Shown: positions 1 to 7,439, counted from the first letter of the stretch. The stretch is DNA of 12,314 nt from Spirochaetales bacterium (GCA_031266855.1 JAISAF010000292.1:1-12314); one strand, 5' to 3'. Numbers and translations are program-made. The notes: a model not told the origin generated them from the letters alone.

Positions 1-50
1 CGGATAGCCGATGAGTTCCTCAGATTGTCTACCACCTTTTGCGAAAACAC
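1..50 (-). CDS. 5' end of a gene leaving the window; possible PLP-dependent aminotransferase
   Basis: An open frame starts at GTG (48-50) and runs off the left edge. It encodes MFSQKVVDNLRNSSAI. A clear AAGGAG Shine-Dalgarno lies 6 bases upstream, and no in-frame ATG is seen upstream, so the start is well supported. The string NSSAI followed by a probable Arg resembles the opening of class I/II PLP aminotransferases of clostridia and spirochaetes, which often begin with about ten residues and then NSS-x-IRxMFEEG. That identification is from memory of the family and rests on very few residues, so it is tentative. The upstream side is the hairpin block at 157-297, which separates it from the AT-rich islet. 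Confidence 0.45.
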   Translation of the reverse strand, partial: MFSQKVVDNLRNSSAI

Positions 51-56
51 ACGATA

Positions 57-62
57 CTCCTT
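57..62 (-). promoter_or_regulatory. Ribosome binding site for the left-edge gene
   Basis: On the minus strand AAGGAG is followed by six bases (TATCGT) and then GTG. This is close to ideal Shine-Dalgarno spacing. It is the main reason for calling a gene start at position 50 although only 16 codons are visible. Confidence 0.5.
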
Positions 63-156
63 TTTATGTATCCTACATGAGAAAAATAAAAAATGGAAGA
101 GGGCAAGCCGCGCCTAAACGCAAGGAGGAATCTGTATCCCCATATTTTGGGCGCCT

Positions 157-297
157 CCCCGGCGCTTCGCGCCGGGGCCGGGCTTTCCGCTGCAAGTCCT
201 CGGAAGCGCCCACGCGCTTCCTGCGGGCTTTCCGCTCCACTCCCTGGCGCGCGCACCAGCGCCCGCCCCCAAAAGCGCTTCGCGATTTTGGGGGCGG
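157..297 (-). repeat. GC-rich modular hairpin block, orientation opposite to the other copies
   Basis: Three hairpins are visible. Positions 157-177 have 9-base arms CCCCGGCGC/GCGCCGGGG around TTC. Positions 202-221 have 8-base arms GGAAGCGC/GCGCTTCC around CCAC. Positions 263-297 have 16-base arms around TTC with a single mismatch (G275 x A285). Between them, on the minus strand, the linker AGCGGAAAGCCCG occurs twice (about 224-239 and 178-195). The same linker occurs on the plus strand in the repeats at 1303-1397 and 12131-12233. The remaining gene-free sequence from 63 to 354 shows nothing else except an AT-rich palindrome near 331-345. Open frames crossing this block are low-complexity translations of the repeat, not genes. 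Confidence 0.7.
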
Positions 298-354
298 TAA
301 TTTTGTGCGTACTACCAGCACTAAAAAATTTTTAGCAGGCCTTCATAAATTATT

Positions 355-798
355 TTATGTAATAATTATCGATACACCAAATGAAATTTTTAATTCAATA
401 AACATTTCCAAACAAGAATACGGAACTTCAAAACCGGCAGTATCGGAATTACTTCTATATCCATTGAAAATATCAATCTCATATTTTTCCTTTAATTTTA
501 ATATTTCAGCCTTTTTATGTTTGAGTGAATCCCATAGAGCATTAATATGTTCTTCAAGCGGTTTCTCTTCTGGAATATCAGGAGAATAGCCCCATAAACC
601 CATTTTATAGGGTCGGCTTTTTTCAGTACGTTTTTCTCCTTTTCTATGAAAATGAGTTGGCGTCAATTCTAAAATTTCAGATATTTCGTTGGAATTATTT
701 ATATCCCCGGATATTCTTAATGTAGAGCTATAAGCAAAATATAATTCATCATTTTCCGGTATATTATTTTCCTTTAAAAAATATCTTAACCCTTTCAA
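355..798 (-). CDS. DUF4279 domain-containing protein
   Basis: The product is 147 residues of unknown biochemical function. Family features seen: an N-terminal strand ending ELYFAYSSTLRIS, then EISEILELTPTHFHRKGEK (the usual 'xxLGIxPTxxxRKGE' element), a central W in KMGLWGYS, then PLEEHINALWDSLKHKKAEI and a closing strand block. This order and length match the DUF4279 family. DUF4279 proteins are often stand-alone or found near polymorphic toxins, where an immunity role has been suspected; that role is inference here. The start is TTG at 796-798, which overlaps the TGA stop of the preceding gene in the tetranucleotide TTGA, so translation is probably coupled. Base composition is much more AT-rich than the rnpB-side operon, suggesting horizontal acquisition. 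No signal peptide or membrane segment is seen. Confidence 0.8.
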   Translation of the reverse strand: MKGLRYFLKENNIPENDELYFAYSSTLRISGDINNSNEISEILELTPTHFHRKGEKRTEKSRPYKMGLWGYSPDIPEEKPLEEHINALWDSLKHKKAEILKLKEKYEIDIFNGYRSNSDTAGFEVPYSCLEMFIELKISFGVSIIIT

Positions 799-1259
799 AT
801 TTTATTCCCATTATCTTTCAAACGTTCTTCAATTATTTTATGCGCGGCGATATTATGTGTTTTACTTTTTAATTCAATCAATCTTCTTTTTCCGATTCTT
901 TTATCGGCCGATTTCAGTATATTTACCAAGCCCCATTTGTCATATTCAAAATGTTTTTCATAAATTATTTCCTTTGGTGTTTCAATATATTCCCTTAATA
1001 AAGCTGATATATCCGGCACATCTGAACTATAGGGATAAGCATGTAATTCCTTATCAGAATAATTTGCTGTTCCATATTCTTTGACAAAATCTTTAGGATA
1101 ATCCCATAAGGTTTCTTTTCCCAATGTTATCCAGTAACGCGGTAAATTTGTACTGCCATATTGGCTGTTCATCCGGTATGCGGCACAATGAATTTGAAAA
1201 TCTATTGTTTCATCTATGATTTTATATAAATACCTTTGAAGTTTACTCCACGGTTTCAT
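795..1259 (-). CDS. SF0329-like hypothetical protein
   Basis: The product is 154 residues with no catalytic motif that I can name. It opens MKPWSKLQRYLYKIID, then DFQIHCAAYRMNSQYGST and LPRYWITLGKETLWDYP. This resembles the SF0329 family of uncharacterised bacterial proteins, an assignment made from memory with moderate certainty. It is probably cytoplasmic, since no signal peptide or transmembrane segment is seen. The ATG start (1257-1259) has AAGGA six bases upstream (1266-1270), a good site. It is the first gene of a two-gene unit with the DUF4279 gene, with a 4-base overlap. The gene is AT-rich compared with the rpoD cluster and lies between two GC-rich hairpin blocks, consistent with an acquired islet. 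An immunity or toxin-neighbour role is possible, but no toxin gene is in the window. Confidence 0.75.
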   Translation of the reverse strand: MKPWSKLQRYLYKIIDETIDFQIHCAAYRMNSQYGSTNLPRYWITLGKETLWDYPKDFVKEYGTANYSDKELHAYPYSSDVPDISALLREYIETPKEIIYEKHFEYDKWGLVNILKSADKRIGKRRLIELKSKTHNIAAHKIIEERLKDNGNKI

Positions 1260-1302
1260 AATACATCCTTAATAGAGCCTGTTCAATATCTTGAAAGCCC
1301 CT

Positions 1303-1397
1303 GGGCGCGCAAGGGATTGTAGCGGAAATCCTTTTGACGCAGCCAAAAGATTGGAGCGGAAAGCCCGGTTTTTGGCGCGGAGCGCCAAAAATGCGCA
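1303..1397 (+). repeat. Modular hairpin repeat, copy R1
   Basis: This copy aligns with 12131-12233 over its full length in the same orientation. Shared segments are GCGCGCAA/ACGCGCAA, GGGATTG-x-AGCGGAAATCC, a small T/A hairpin, GATTGGAGCGGAAAGCCCGG, a second hairpin, and AAAATGCGC. The first hairpin (1332-1348) has arms TTTTG/CAAAA. The second (1369-1391) has arms TTTTTGGCGC/GCGCCAAAAA around GGA. The variable hairpins differ from the other copy, yet each pairs with itself. The repeat lies between rnpB and the AT-rich islet. Apart from this repeat, the gene-free interval 1260-1445 holds only the ribosome binding site of the SF0329-like gene and a possible plus-strand promoter (1415-1442). Confidence 0.75.
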
Positions 1398-1436
1398 CAT
1401 ATTCTCTTAACTTGTTGACAGTGATCGGAGAAGTTC

Positions 1437-1445
1437 AATAAAAAA
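1437..1445 (-). terminator. U-run after RNase P RNA
   Basis: The minus strand reads TTTTTTATT directly after the 3' arm of the rnpB P1 helix. A GC-rich helix followed by a U-run is a plausible intrinsic terminator or 3' end for the RNA and the operon. No separate terminator hairpin is seen. Confidence 0.4.
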
Positions 1446-1852
1446 GGGCAGGCCGGTAAGCCGGGTTCTGTCCAGGACACCCCCCGGAAGGAGGTGTCCC
1501 CGGGCCGCCATCTATCTGGGGATCGCCACTCGCGCAGGAATCCCTCAAAGCAGTCTACCCGCGGGAAAAAACGGGCCGAGCAGCCCATTCCCGCTTTTTG
1601 ACTTTGCTCCCGGTAAGGTTTGCCCTGCCCTCCCCGTTGCCGAAGGAGGCGGAGGTCTCTTACACCGCCTTTTCACCCTTACCCGCCTGCCAATCGGCAG
1701 ACGGGCGGTATATTTTCTGTGGCACTGTCTATCGCGGGGAAAAAGGCTTTCGCCCTTTCCCCGCGTCCGGGCGTTACCCGGTACCGCGCTCTTCGGAGCC
1801 CGGACTTTCCTCTTTCCCGCGATGCCGGGGAAAGCGGCGGCCTGGCCTGCCC
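1446..1852 (-). ncRNA. rnpB: RNase P RNA, bacterial type A
   Basis: This is the catalytic RNA of ribonuclease P, which matures the 5' ends of tRNAs with the RnpA protein. The termini pair as helix P1: GGGCAGGCC at the 5' end (from 1852) with GGCCTGCCC at the 3' end (to 1446). The near-invariant P4-forming strands are present: GAGGAAAGTCCGGGCTCCG near the 5' end and ACAGAACCCGGCTTACC near the 3' end. Other conserved blocks are AAGGGTGAAA with GGTGTAAGAGACC, GGAGCAAAGTCAAAAAG, the GGTAGACTGCTTTGAGG segment, and AGATAGATGGCGGCC. Length (about 407 nt) and block order fit the type A architecture. The 5' end lies only about nine bases after the stop codon of the zinc-ribbon gene, so the RNA is either processed from the operon transcript or made from a promoter inside that gene. 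Exact ends are inferred from P1. Confidence 0.95.
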
Positions 1853-1861
1853 TAAAATTAC

Positions 1862-2773
1862 TTAAACTTCCTCTTCTTCCTCTTCCTCCGCGGCATCCTC
1901 AGTCTCGGAGTCTCCGTCCCCTTCCTCGTCGTCTACATCCTCATCGTCGTAGTCTTCATCCCCGTCCCCATCGTCTTCGATATCGTCCATATCGAAAATA
2001 TTTTCGGAAGGCTCCTGATAAAACACATCCTCGCCGTCTTCCTGGAAGAACAGAACACGGCTACAGTAGGGACAGGATTTAAGTTCACTGCCTTCAATCT
2101 GGCGATCCATGCTGCTTAAAAGACGCACGTCGTTTACAAACTGCATGGGAAGAATCATGTGACAGCCGGAACATACGCCCCGTTTCAGGGGAACGATACC
2201 CGAACCGGATTTATTGCGGATGATCCTTTCAAACTTGAAAAGAATATCCGAATCAAGACCGTCGCTGATCTGGGCCTCATCCTTCTCAATCTGGGAAAGC
2301 TGTTTTTTTCTGGAATCAATTTCGGTCTTGATTTTTGCCCGCTCCTGCTCCAGTTCCTCCTCCTGCTCTTTGATAAGGGATTCCTCTTTCTCAAGGGCGA
2401 TGCTCAGCTCCTCCAGTTCCTTCTCCGCCTTCTGCAATTCCTTACGGAACTGAAGCTCTTTTTCCGACGCGTCCCGAATCTCCTTGTCCAATGCCTCGTA
2501 TTCACGCTGCGTCCGTATGGCATCCATTTGCCCTTCCAGTCTCTCGCGCTCTTCCTCGGCTTCCCTCATCTTTTCTTTCAAATTTTTTATATGCAGCTTT
2601 TTCTGCTCGGAGTCATCATTCTTATCGACATAGCCCTTCCCCAGCCTGTTCACGAGTTCGGTTTTTGTAGCAAGGCTTTTGGGGATGTCGTGAATTTCCG
2701 CCTCAATTTCAAATTTCCGTGAAAGGATGTTTTGAAGGTTTTTCAGTTTTTCAATCAAATCTTCATAAATCAT
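1862..2773 (-). CDS. Coiled-coil C4 zinc-ribbon protein with acidic tail (DUF164/CT398-like)
   Basis: The product is 303 residues. Residues about 1-175 are almost entirely charged heptad-like helix (long runs of E, K, R, Q and L), predicted to form an antiparallel coiled coil. A zinc ribbon follows with C201-x2-C204 (GVCSGCHM) and C234-x2-C237 (CPYC). This coiled-coil plus C4 zinc-ribbon layout is that of the DUF164/CT398-type proteins, which usually lie next to core information-processing genes; a nucleic-acid-related role is commonly supposed but not shown here. Residues 240-303 are unusual: 36 of 64 are Asp or Glu and none is Lys or Arg, ending in seven Glu then Val. The ATG start has GAGGA five to six bases upstream. 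It follows rpoD by 27 bases and precedes rnpB by 9. Confidence 0.88.
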   Translation of the reverse strand: MIYEDLIEKLKNLQNILSRKFEIEAEIHDIPKSLATKTELVNRLGKGYVDKNDDSEQKKLHIKNLKEKMREAEEERERLEGQMDAIRTQREYEALDKEIRDASEKELQFRKELQKAEKELEELSIALEKEESLIKEQEEELEQERAKIKTEIDSRKKQLSQIEKDEAQISDGLDSDILFKFERIIRNKSGSGIVPLKRGVCSGCHMILPMQFVNDVRLLSSMDRQIEGSELKSCPYCSRVLFFQEDGEDVFYQEPSENIFDMDDIEDDGDGDEDYDDEDVDDEEGDGDSETEDAAEEEEEEEV

Positions 2774-2800
2774 GCGGGTCCTCTTGTTTTTTCAAATTTT

Positions 2801-4537
2801 TTAGTGATCCAGATAATCCTTAAGCCGGCGGCTTCTACGGGGATGCCTGAGCCGCCGCAGCGCCTTGGCCTCTATCTGCCGGATTCGTTCCCTGGTAACA
2901 TTAAAATACAATCCAACCTCTTCCAAGGTCAAGGAGTATCCATCCTCCAGGCCGAAGCGCATTTTCAGGACTTCCTGCTCGCGTGGCGGCAGGGTGGAAA
3001 GCACATCCCGCAGTTGTTCCTGAAGCAGGGTAAAAGCCGTCTGGCTTGAGGGATTCTCCACATCCTTGTCCTCGATAAAATCCCCTAGAAGAGAATCCTC
3101 CTCTTCGCCGATAGGCGTCTCCAGGGAAATGGGTTCGCGCGCCACATTCTTGACCGACTTGACCCTTCCCACAGACCAGCCGAGCCTTCCGGCTATCTCG
3201 TCATCTGTGGGTTCGCGCCCCAGAACCTGCAAAAGCTGACGCGATTCGCGTACCACCTTGTTGATTTGTTCGATCATGTGAACAGGAACGCGGATTGTCC
3301 TGGCCTGGTCGGAAATGGAACGGGTAATAGCCTGGCGTATCCACCATGTCGCGTATGTGGAAAACTTATAGCCCTTGCGGTATTCGAACTTTTCCACAGC
3401 CTTGATAAGACCGATATTTCCCTCCTGTACAAGATCAAAAAAATGCAGCCCGCGGTTCGTATACTTTTTCGCGATGCTTACGACAAGACGCAGATTCGCC
3501 TTGATAAGCCTGTCTTTCGCGGTCTGCATCATGCTTTTGCCGTGCAGGATTTCCTTTGCCAGTTTCTGGATATTAACGATGGTATCCTCAAACTCGACTT
3601 CGAGCCCTTTCAGCTTTTTTTCGGTTATCTGAATCTGGCGGATTTCCTCTTTGATTTCATCGGCGGAAAGGCCGAGTTCCTCCTCGATTTTAATACGCTT
3701 GTCCGTAAGCGTAAGCCCCCGGCCCAGACTGCGCAGATCGCGGAGATTCGACACCCGCAGACGTTTTTCGATCTTTTCCTGTTCGCGTTTATATTTTTTT
3801 ATCTTTTTCGAGGCAGTAAGGAATTTTTCGGAAAACTGAAAAATCTCCTCCTGCTGTACCTCAATCGAATCAAACTTTTTCAGAAGCGGGACTCTTTTCG
3901 GCGCCAGCTCGCCGTCATCGAAAATGCTCGAACCGTGGGCAATGAGTTTCCGCTTGGTTTCGATATAAAGCCGTAAATCGGGAATGATTTCCCGCAGCGG
4001 TTCCCGATAGCACTGGATAAGCCGGCGGCGCTCGGCAAGGTATTCGGAAATTTCCTTTTTCGACAGATTCATTTCCCGCGGATCTTTTTTGGAAAAAGCC
4101 CTCTGAGCCAGATAATAAAACTCTGGAATAAGCATTCCCGAATGTTTAATGACACTCTTGATGATATTCTCGCCTTCCTCCATCTTTTTGGACAATTCCA
4201 CTTCCTGTTCCGCGGTTAAAAGATTTTCCTTGCCGATTTCCCTCAGATACAGACGTATGGGATCATCGATAGCGGTTTCCTTGTCATTGAAAACAAGTTT
4301 TTTGCGCTTGTCAGCGGTCTTTTCGATGACCTCTTCCTCGTCATCGTCCATGCGCACATCTTCGCCTTCGATTTTGATATTGTTCTTTGAGAGGAGTTTT
4401 ATAATTTCCTCAATCTTGTCGGGATTGACGATAATACCCGGCAGATATTCCGCGACCTCATCAAAGCTTACCGCTTTTTTAGTTTTCGCGTATTCAAGTA
4501 ATTTTTCCACAGCAGGATCGTTGTGTAACTCACTCAT
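2801..4537 (-). CDS. rpoD: RNA polymerase primary sigma factor (sigma-70)
   Basis: This is the housekeeping sigma subunit that directs RNA polymerase to -10/-35 promoters. It has 578 residues in the group 1 order. Region 1.1 is about residues 1-60. Region 1.2 contains DDPIRLYLREIG. A charged non-conserved helical region follows. Regions 2.1-2.4 contain RLIKANLRLVVSIAKKY, FFDLVQEGNIGLIKAVEKF and YKFSTYATWWIRQAITRSI (about 390-410). Region 3 contains GREPTDDEIAGRLG and the sigma finger loop near DFIEDKD. Region 4 ends with the helix-turn-helix LTLEEVGLYFNVTRERIRQI (from about 535) and ALRRLRHPRRS. All parts appear intact. The ATG overlaps the end of dnaG by 8 bases and has GAGGA about nine bases upstream. 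The dnaG-rpoD pairing parallels the macromolecular synthesis operon of other bacteria, without rpsU here. Confidence 0.98.
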   Translation of the reverse strand: MSELHNDPAVEKLLEYAKTKKAVSFDEVAEYLPGIIVNPDKIEEIIKLLSKNNIKIEGEDVRMDDDEEEVIEKTADKRKKLVFNDKETAIDDPIRLYLREIGKENLLTAEQEVELSKKMEEGENIIKSVIKHSGMLIPEFYYLAQRAFSKKDPREMNLSKKEISEYLAERRRLIQCYREPLREIIPDLRLYIETKRKLIAHGSSIFDDGELAPKRVPLLKKFDSIEVQQEEIFQFSEKFLTASKKIKKYKREQEKIEKRLRVSNLRDLRSLGRGLTLTDKRIKIEEELGLSADEIKEEIRQIQITEKKLKGLEVEFEDTIVNIQKLAKEILHGKSMMQTAKDRLIKANLRLVVSIAKKYTNRGLHFFDLVQEGNIGLIKAVEKFEYRKGYKFSTYATWWIRQAITRSISDQARTIRVPVHMIEQINKVVRESRQLLQVLGREPTDDEIAGRLGWSVGRVKSVKNVAREPISLETPIGEEEDSLLGDFIEDKDVENPSSQTAFTLLQEQLRDVLSTLPPREQEVLKMRFGLEDGYSLTLEEVGLYFNVTRERIRQIEAKALRRLRHPRRSRRLKDYLDH

Positions 4538-6374
4538 TCCCCATCTTCCTCAGCTTTTCCAGTTCACCGTCAAGATACATTTTCTCTTCCAGCAGTTCCG
4601 CTATAAGCGCTTCATTTCCGTTATTCCCGGGGGCAAGCCGCCGCAGAGATCTTTCCACATCTCTTTGCTTTTTTTCAAAATTCCGTCTGCGTATGCCGTG
4701 TATGGCATCCTGAATCATCTTTTTTCTATTCTCTGACAACTCCCCGGAGTACAGTTTTTCAATAATAAACTCTCTCAAAGTTTTGTTTTCTATCCCCTCC
4801 ACGAGCGCATCACGGTTCCAGTTCCCGCTTTCGCGGAGGAAAGTACCCTTCCCTTCCGCGGCGTCTTTCGGAAAATCATCACCTTTCCCGCTTTCACCCC
4901 TATACATATCTTCGAGAGTGATAAAAACATCCCGGCTTTCCGCCTGGGTAAAATCATCCAGAGAAAGGCGGGACCGTATATATGAGAAATCATCTTTATT
5001 GTCTATGGATGCGATTATCAAAAGAAGTTCCGGTGTCATTGACATGGATGATTGCTTCTTTTCCGATTCCGATGTCTCTATCTCCTTTTTCCGGTTTCCG
5101 TCCATAAAACGCCGAAAATCAGCCCTGATCACAGAAATATCGATCTCATCAAATTCCCGGGCAAGTCTTGTCAGCGCTTCCTCGCGGCGTACAGCCGAAA
5201 CAATACTCCGTATATAAGGAAAAATAGCCTGTAGAACGCTTCCGGCAGAGGAAGCGCCTTCAAAATAATTTTCCAATAAATACTCAATTATAGTTTTAGG
5301 ACATTTTAGAAGATTTTGCAACTCTTCCACGCGATTTTCCTGCACAAAATCCGCGGGATCTTTGTCGCTGGGAAGAGCGGCTGCATAGAGCGTAAACTCA
5401 AAAGCCTCGCAGATTTCCGCGCTTCTTAGCGCCGCCTTCCGGCCCGCCGCGTCTCCGTCAAAGAAAAAAATGAGTTTATCGGCAAAACGCCGCAAAAACC
5501 GCGCCTGGTCGGCGGTAAACGCCGTTCCCAGAGGCGCCACGGCGGTTTTCAGGCCCGCCTGATGCAGGGCTATGACATCCATGTAGCCTTCCACAATGAT
5601 CGCCGTCTTCTCCCTGCGAATGGCATCCTTTGCCTGAAAAAAGCCGTACAGGTTGGTTCCTTTCTTGAAAACAGGCGATTCGGAGGAATTCAGGTATTTC
5701 GGGCCGTCGCCTTCCAGGATACGGCCCCCAAAGGCAATAATATCCCCTTTCGCGGAGAAAATCGGGAAAATTACGCGGTGCGAAAAAAACGCCCAGTTGC
5801 GGCCCGTTTTCCCGGATCGTAAAAGCCCCGATGAAGCAAGGAAATCCCCGGAATAGCCGTGTTTTTTCAAGAAACCTTCAAGCCAGAAGGGATCGGCGGG
5901 GGCGTACCCTATCTGGAAGGCGTCTATTGTTTCGCGGCTTATGCCGCGGCCTGTAAGGTAGGCCAGCGCGGCCCCTCCTGCCTGTGTTTTGGTAAAAAGG
6001 TAATGAAAGGAACCTGTAACCCTGCGGAAAAGCTCCAGAAGAGCCTCGTGCCTGCGGGTTTCCTCACCGGAATCTCCCGGCCCGCGGCTTACCTCCACCC
6101 CCACCTGGCGGCCCAGGGTTTCCACAGCCTCCACAAAACTCAGCTTTTCCACTTCCATGAGAAAAGTGAAAATACTCCCGCCCTTGTGGCAGCCGAAACA
6201 GTAAAAAAAGCCCTTATCCGGCTGAACGGAAAACGAAGGGGTTTTCTCGGTGTGAAAGGGGCACAGACCCCAATACCTCCCGCCCTTTTCTGTAAGAGTT
6301 GTATAATTTCCGATAATACTCAGTATATCCGCCCTGGCGACTATCTGTTGCAGGACATCATCTGGAATTTTCAA
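4530..6374 (-). CDS. dnaG: DNA primase
   Basis: DnaG synthesises RNA primers for the replisome. The protein has 614 residues, the usual length. The N-terminal CHC2 zinc finger is complete: C38, H41, C59 and C62 in LCPFHTEKTPSF and FFYCFGCHKGG. The TOPRIM catalytic core follows, with IIVEGYMDVIALHQAG (E262) and FFFDGDAAGRKAA (D306, D308). The C-terminal helicase-binding part is charged and helical. The start is TTG (6372-6374), giving the typical opening MKIPDDVLQQIVARADIL; no better in-frame start fits the family. A GGGAGG lies 12 bases upstream, a rather long spacing. The rare start plus this spacing could keep primase output low. It is 21 bases after mltG and overlaps rpoD by 8 bases. Confidence 0.97.
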   Translation of the reverse strand: MKIPDDVLQQIVARADILSIIGNYTTLTEKGGRYWGLCPFHTEKTPSFSVQPDKGFFYCFGCHKGGSIFTFLMEVEKLSFVEAVETLGRQVGVEVSRGPGDSGEETRRHEALLELFRRVTGSFHYLFTKTQAGGAALAYLTGRGISRETIDAFQIGYAPADPFWLEGFLKKHGYSGDFLASSGLLRSGKTGRNWAFFSHRVIFPIFSAKGDIIAFGGRILEGDGPKYLNSSESPVFKKGTNLYGFFQAKDAIRREKTAIIVEGYMDVIALHQAGLKTAVAPLGTAFTADQARFLRRFADKLIFFFDGDAAGRKAALRSAEICEAFEFTLYAAALPSDKDPADFVQENRVEELQNLLKCPKTIIEYLLENYFEGASSAGSVLQAIFPYIRSIVSAVRREEALTRLAREFDEIDISVIRADFRRFMDGNRKKEIETSESEKKQSSMSMTPELLLIIASIDNKDDFSYIRSRLSLDDFTQAESRDVFITLEDMYRGESGKGDDFPKDAAEGKGTFLRESGNWNRDALVEGIENKTLREFIIEKLYSGELSENRKKMIQDAIHGIRRRNFEKKQRDVERSLRRLAPGNNGNEALIAELLEEKMYLDGELEKLRKMGNE

Positions 6375-6395
6375 ATCCCGCTTTAGCCTCCCGTT

Positions 6396-7439
6396 CTACG
6401 AAACTTTCTTTAAATAAACAACTTTCGCTGTATTGTGTTCCTGCAAATTTTTCGAAAAAAAGTGCGTACCCGCCTGGGGGTCTTTGAGCACAAAATACCA
6501 GTAGTCTGTCTGCGCGGGAAAAAAGGCGGCCTTCAAAGCCGTCACGCCAGGATTGGAAATAGGCCCCGGCGGAAGCCCAGGGCGCTGATACGTGTTATAT
6601 GGCGAGGATATTTCCAAATCCGCGTAGGTCAGAAACTCAGGATGCGGTTTTTTCAGGATTTCAGTAATAATATACTCCACAGTAGCGCAGGAACCCAGCG
6701 CCATCCTGATTCCCAGGCGGTTATAAAATACCGATGCCATAAGCGGCGCTTCGGCGGGGTCGCGGTATTCCCTTTCGATAATGGAGGCGAGGGTTATACG
6801 TTCATGCAAAGCGGAAGAATCCAGCGTTTCATAGGCTGGATTGATTTCAGCTATTTTCCGGCGGAAATTATCCGCCATTTCCGCCACAACCCTGTCCGCC
6901 GGAAAATCTTCCGGAAAAAGGTAAGTGTCGGGAAAAAGATAGCCAATGGCGGAGTCCGCCGGAATACCCAGGGACTCTAAAAGCCGGGGATCCCCCGCCG
7001 CCGCAAGAAAATCATCCCTGGCGCATATCCTTGTTTCTTCCAGAAGAACAGCCATGCGCGAGAGCGTCCAGCCTTCGGGAACCGTTACGCGCAGAAGAAC
7101 CTGGGAACCTGTAATAAAAAAATCATGAAGCTCCCGCGTTGTTTTCCCGCGGGGAACAAGGTAGGATCCCCGCTGAAAAAGGGTTTCGGAATTACGCAGC
7201 TTGCTGTAGGTCACAAGAAACGTCGAAGACTGAATGAGCCTTTCCTCCTGTAGCCGCCACGCGACGGAAGCAAGAGATTCCCCCTGCCGGATAGTAAAAG
7301 GAACAGCGTCCCCGCCGGATGTCTCCACAGGCGAATCAAGGTACAGCATCACAGCGGCGGCGGCGCCCACGGAAATGAGAACGCAAACACAGAAAACAAC
7401 CAAAATCCTCAAAACTTTTTTCATAGTCCTCATCTTCAC
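6396..7439 (-). CDS. mltG: Endolytic murein transglycosylase (MltG/YceG-like)
   Basis: MltG cuts nascent glycan strands at the inner membrane and is thought to set the end point of peptidoglycan polymerisation. The protein has 347 residues, near the family's usual 340. An N-terminal membrane anchor spans about residues 8-33 (ILVVFCVCVLISVGAAAAVM). A LysM-like segment follows (FTIRQGESLASVAWRLQEE). The catalytic domain contains the family Glu at position 222 in TLASIIEREYRD, followed by MASVFYNRL, CATVEYI and SPYNTYQRPGLPPGPISNPG (about 277-297). The start used is GTG (7437-7439), overlapping the upstream TGA as GTGA; ATG codons at residues 3 and 6 are alternatives and no strong ribosome binding site separates them. 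It sits between the OmpA-type envelope gene and dnaG. Confidence 0.96.
   Translation of the reverse strand: MKMRTMKKVLRILVVFCVCVLISVGAAAAVMLYLDSPVETSGGDAVPFTIRQGESLASVAWRLQEERLIQSSTFLVTYSKLRNSETLFQRGSYLVPRGKTTRELHDFFITGSQVLLRVTVPEGWTLSRMAVLLEETRICARDDFLAAAGDPRLLESLGIPADSAIGYLFPDTYLFPEDFPADRVVAEMADNFRRKIAEINPAYETLDSSALHERITLASIIEREYRDPAEAPLMASVFYNRLGIRMALGSCATVEYIITEILKKPHPEFLTYADLEISSPYNTYQRPGLPPGPISNPGVTALKAAFFPAQTDYWYFVLKDPQAGTHFFSKNLQEHNTAKVVYLKKVS

Noticed and set aside
11..589. 192-residue plus-strand open frame
   Set aside because: It crosses the GC-rich hairpin block and then the antisense of the DUF4279 gene. Its composition changes abruptly and it shows no family features.
1303..1397. 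Integron attC site, considered because some treponemes carry integrons
   Set aside because: I see no paired GTTRRRY/RYYYAAC core sites at the ends and no integrase gene in the window.
1283..1855. Open frames on both strands across 1283-1588 and 1598-1865
   Set aside because: Most of this span is the RNase P RNA, whose conserved blocks are unmistakable; the rest is repeat R1.
3266..3976. 236-residue plus-strand frame
   Set aside because: It is antisense to rpoD, whose sigma regions are complete; the frame is a shadow of a conserved gene.
5859..6386. 175-residue plus-strand frame
   Set aside because: It is antisense to the dnaG zinc-finger and core region, with no recognisable domain.
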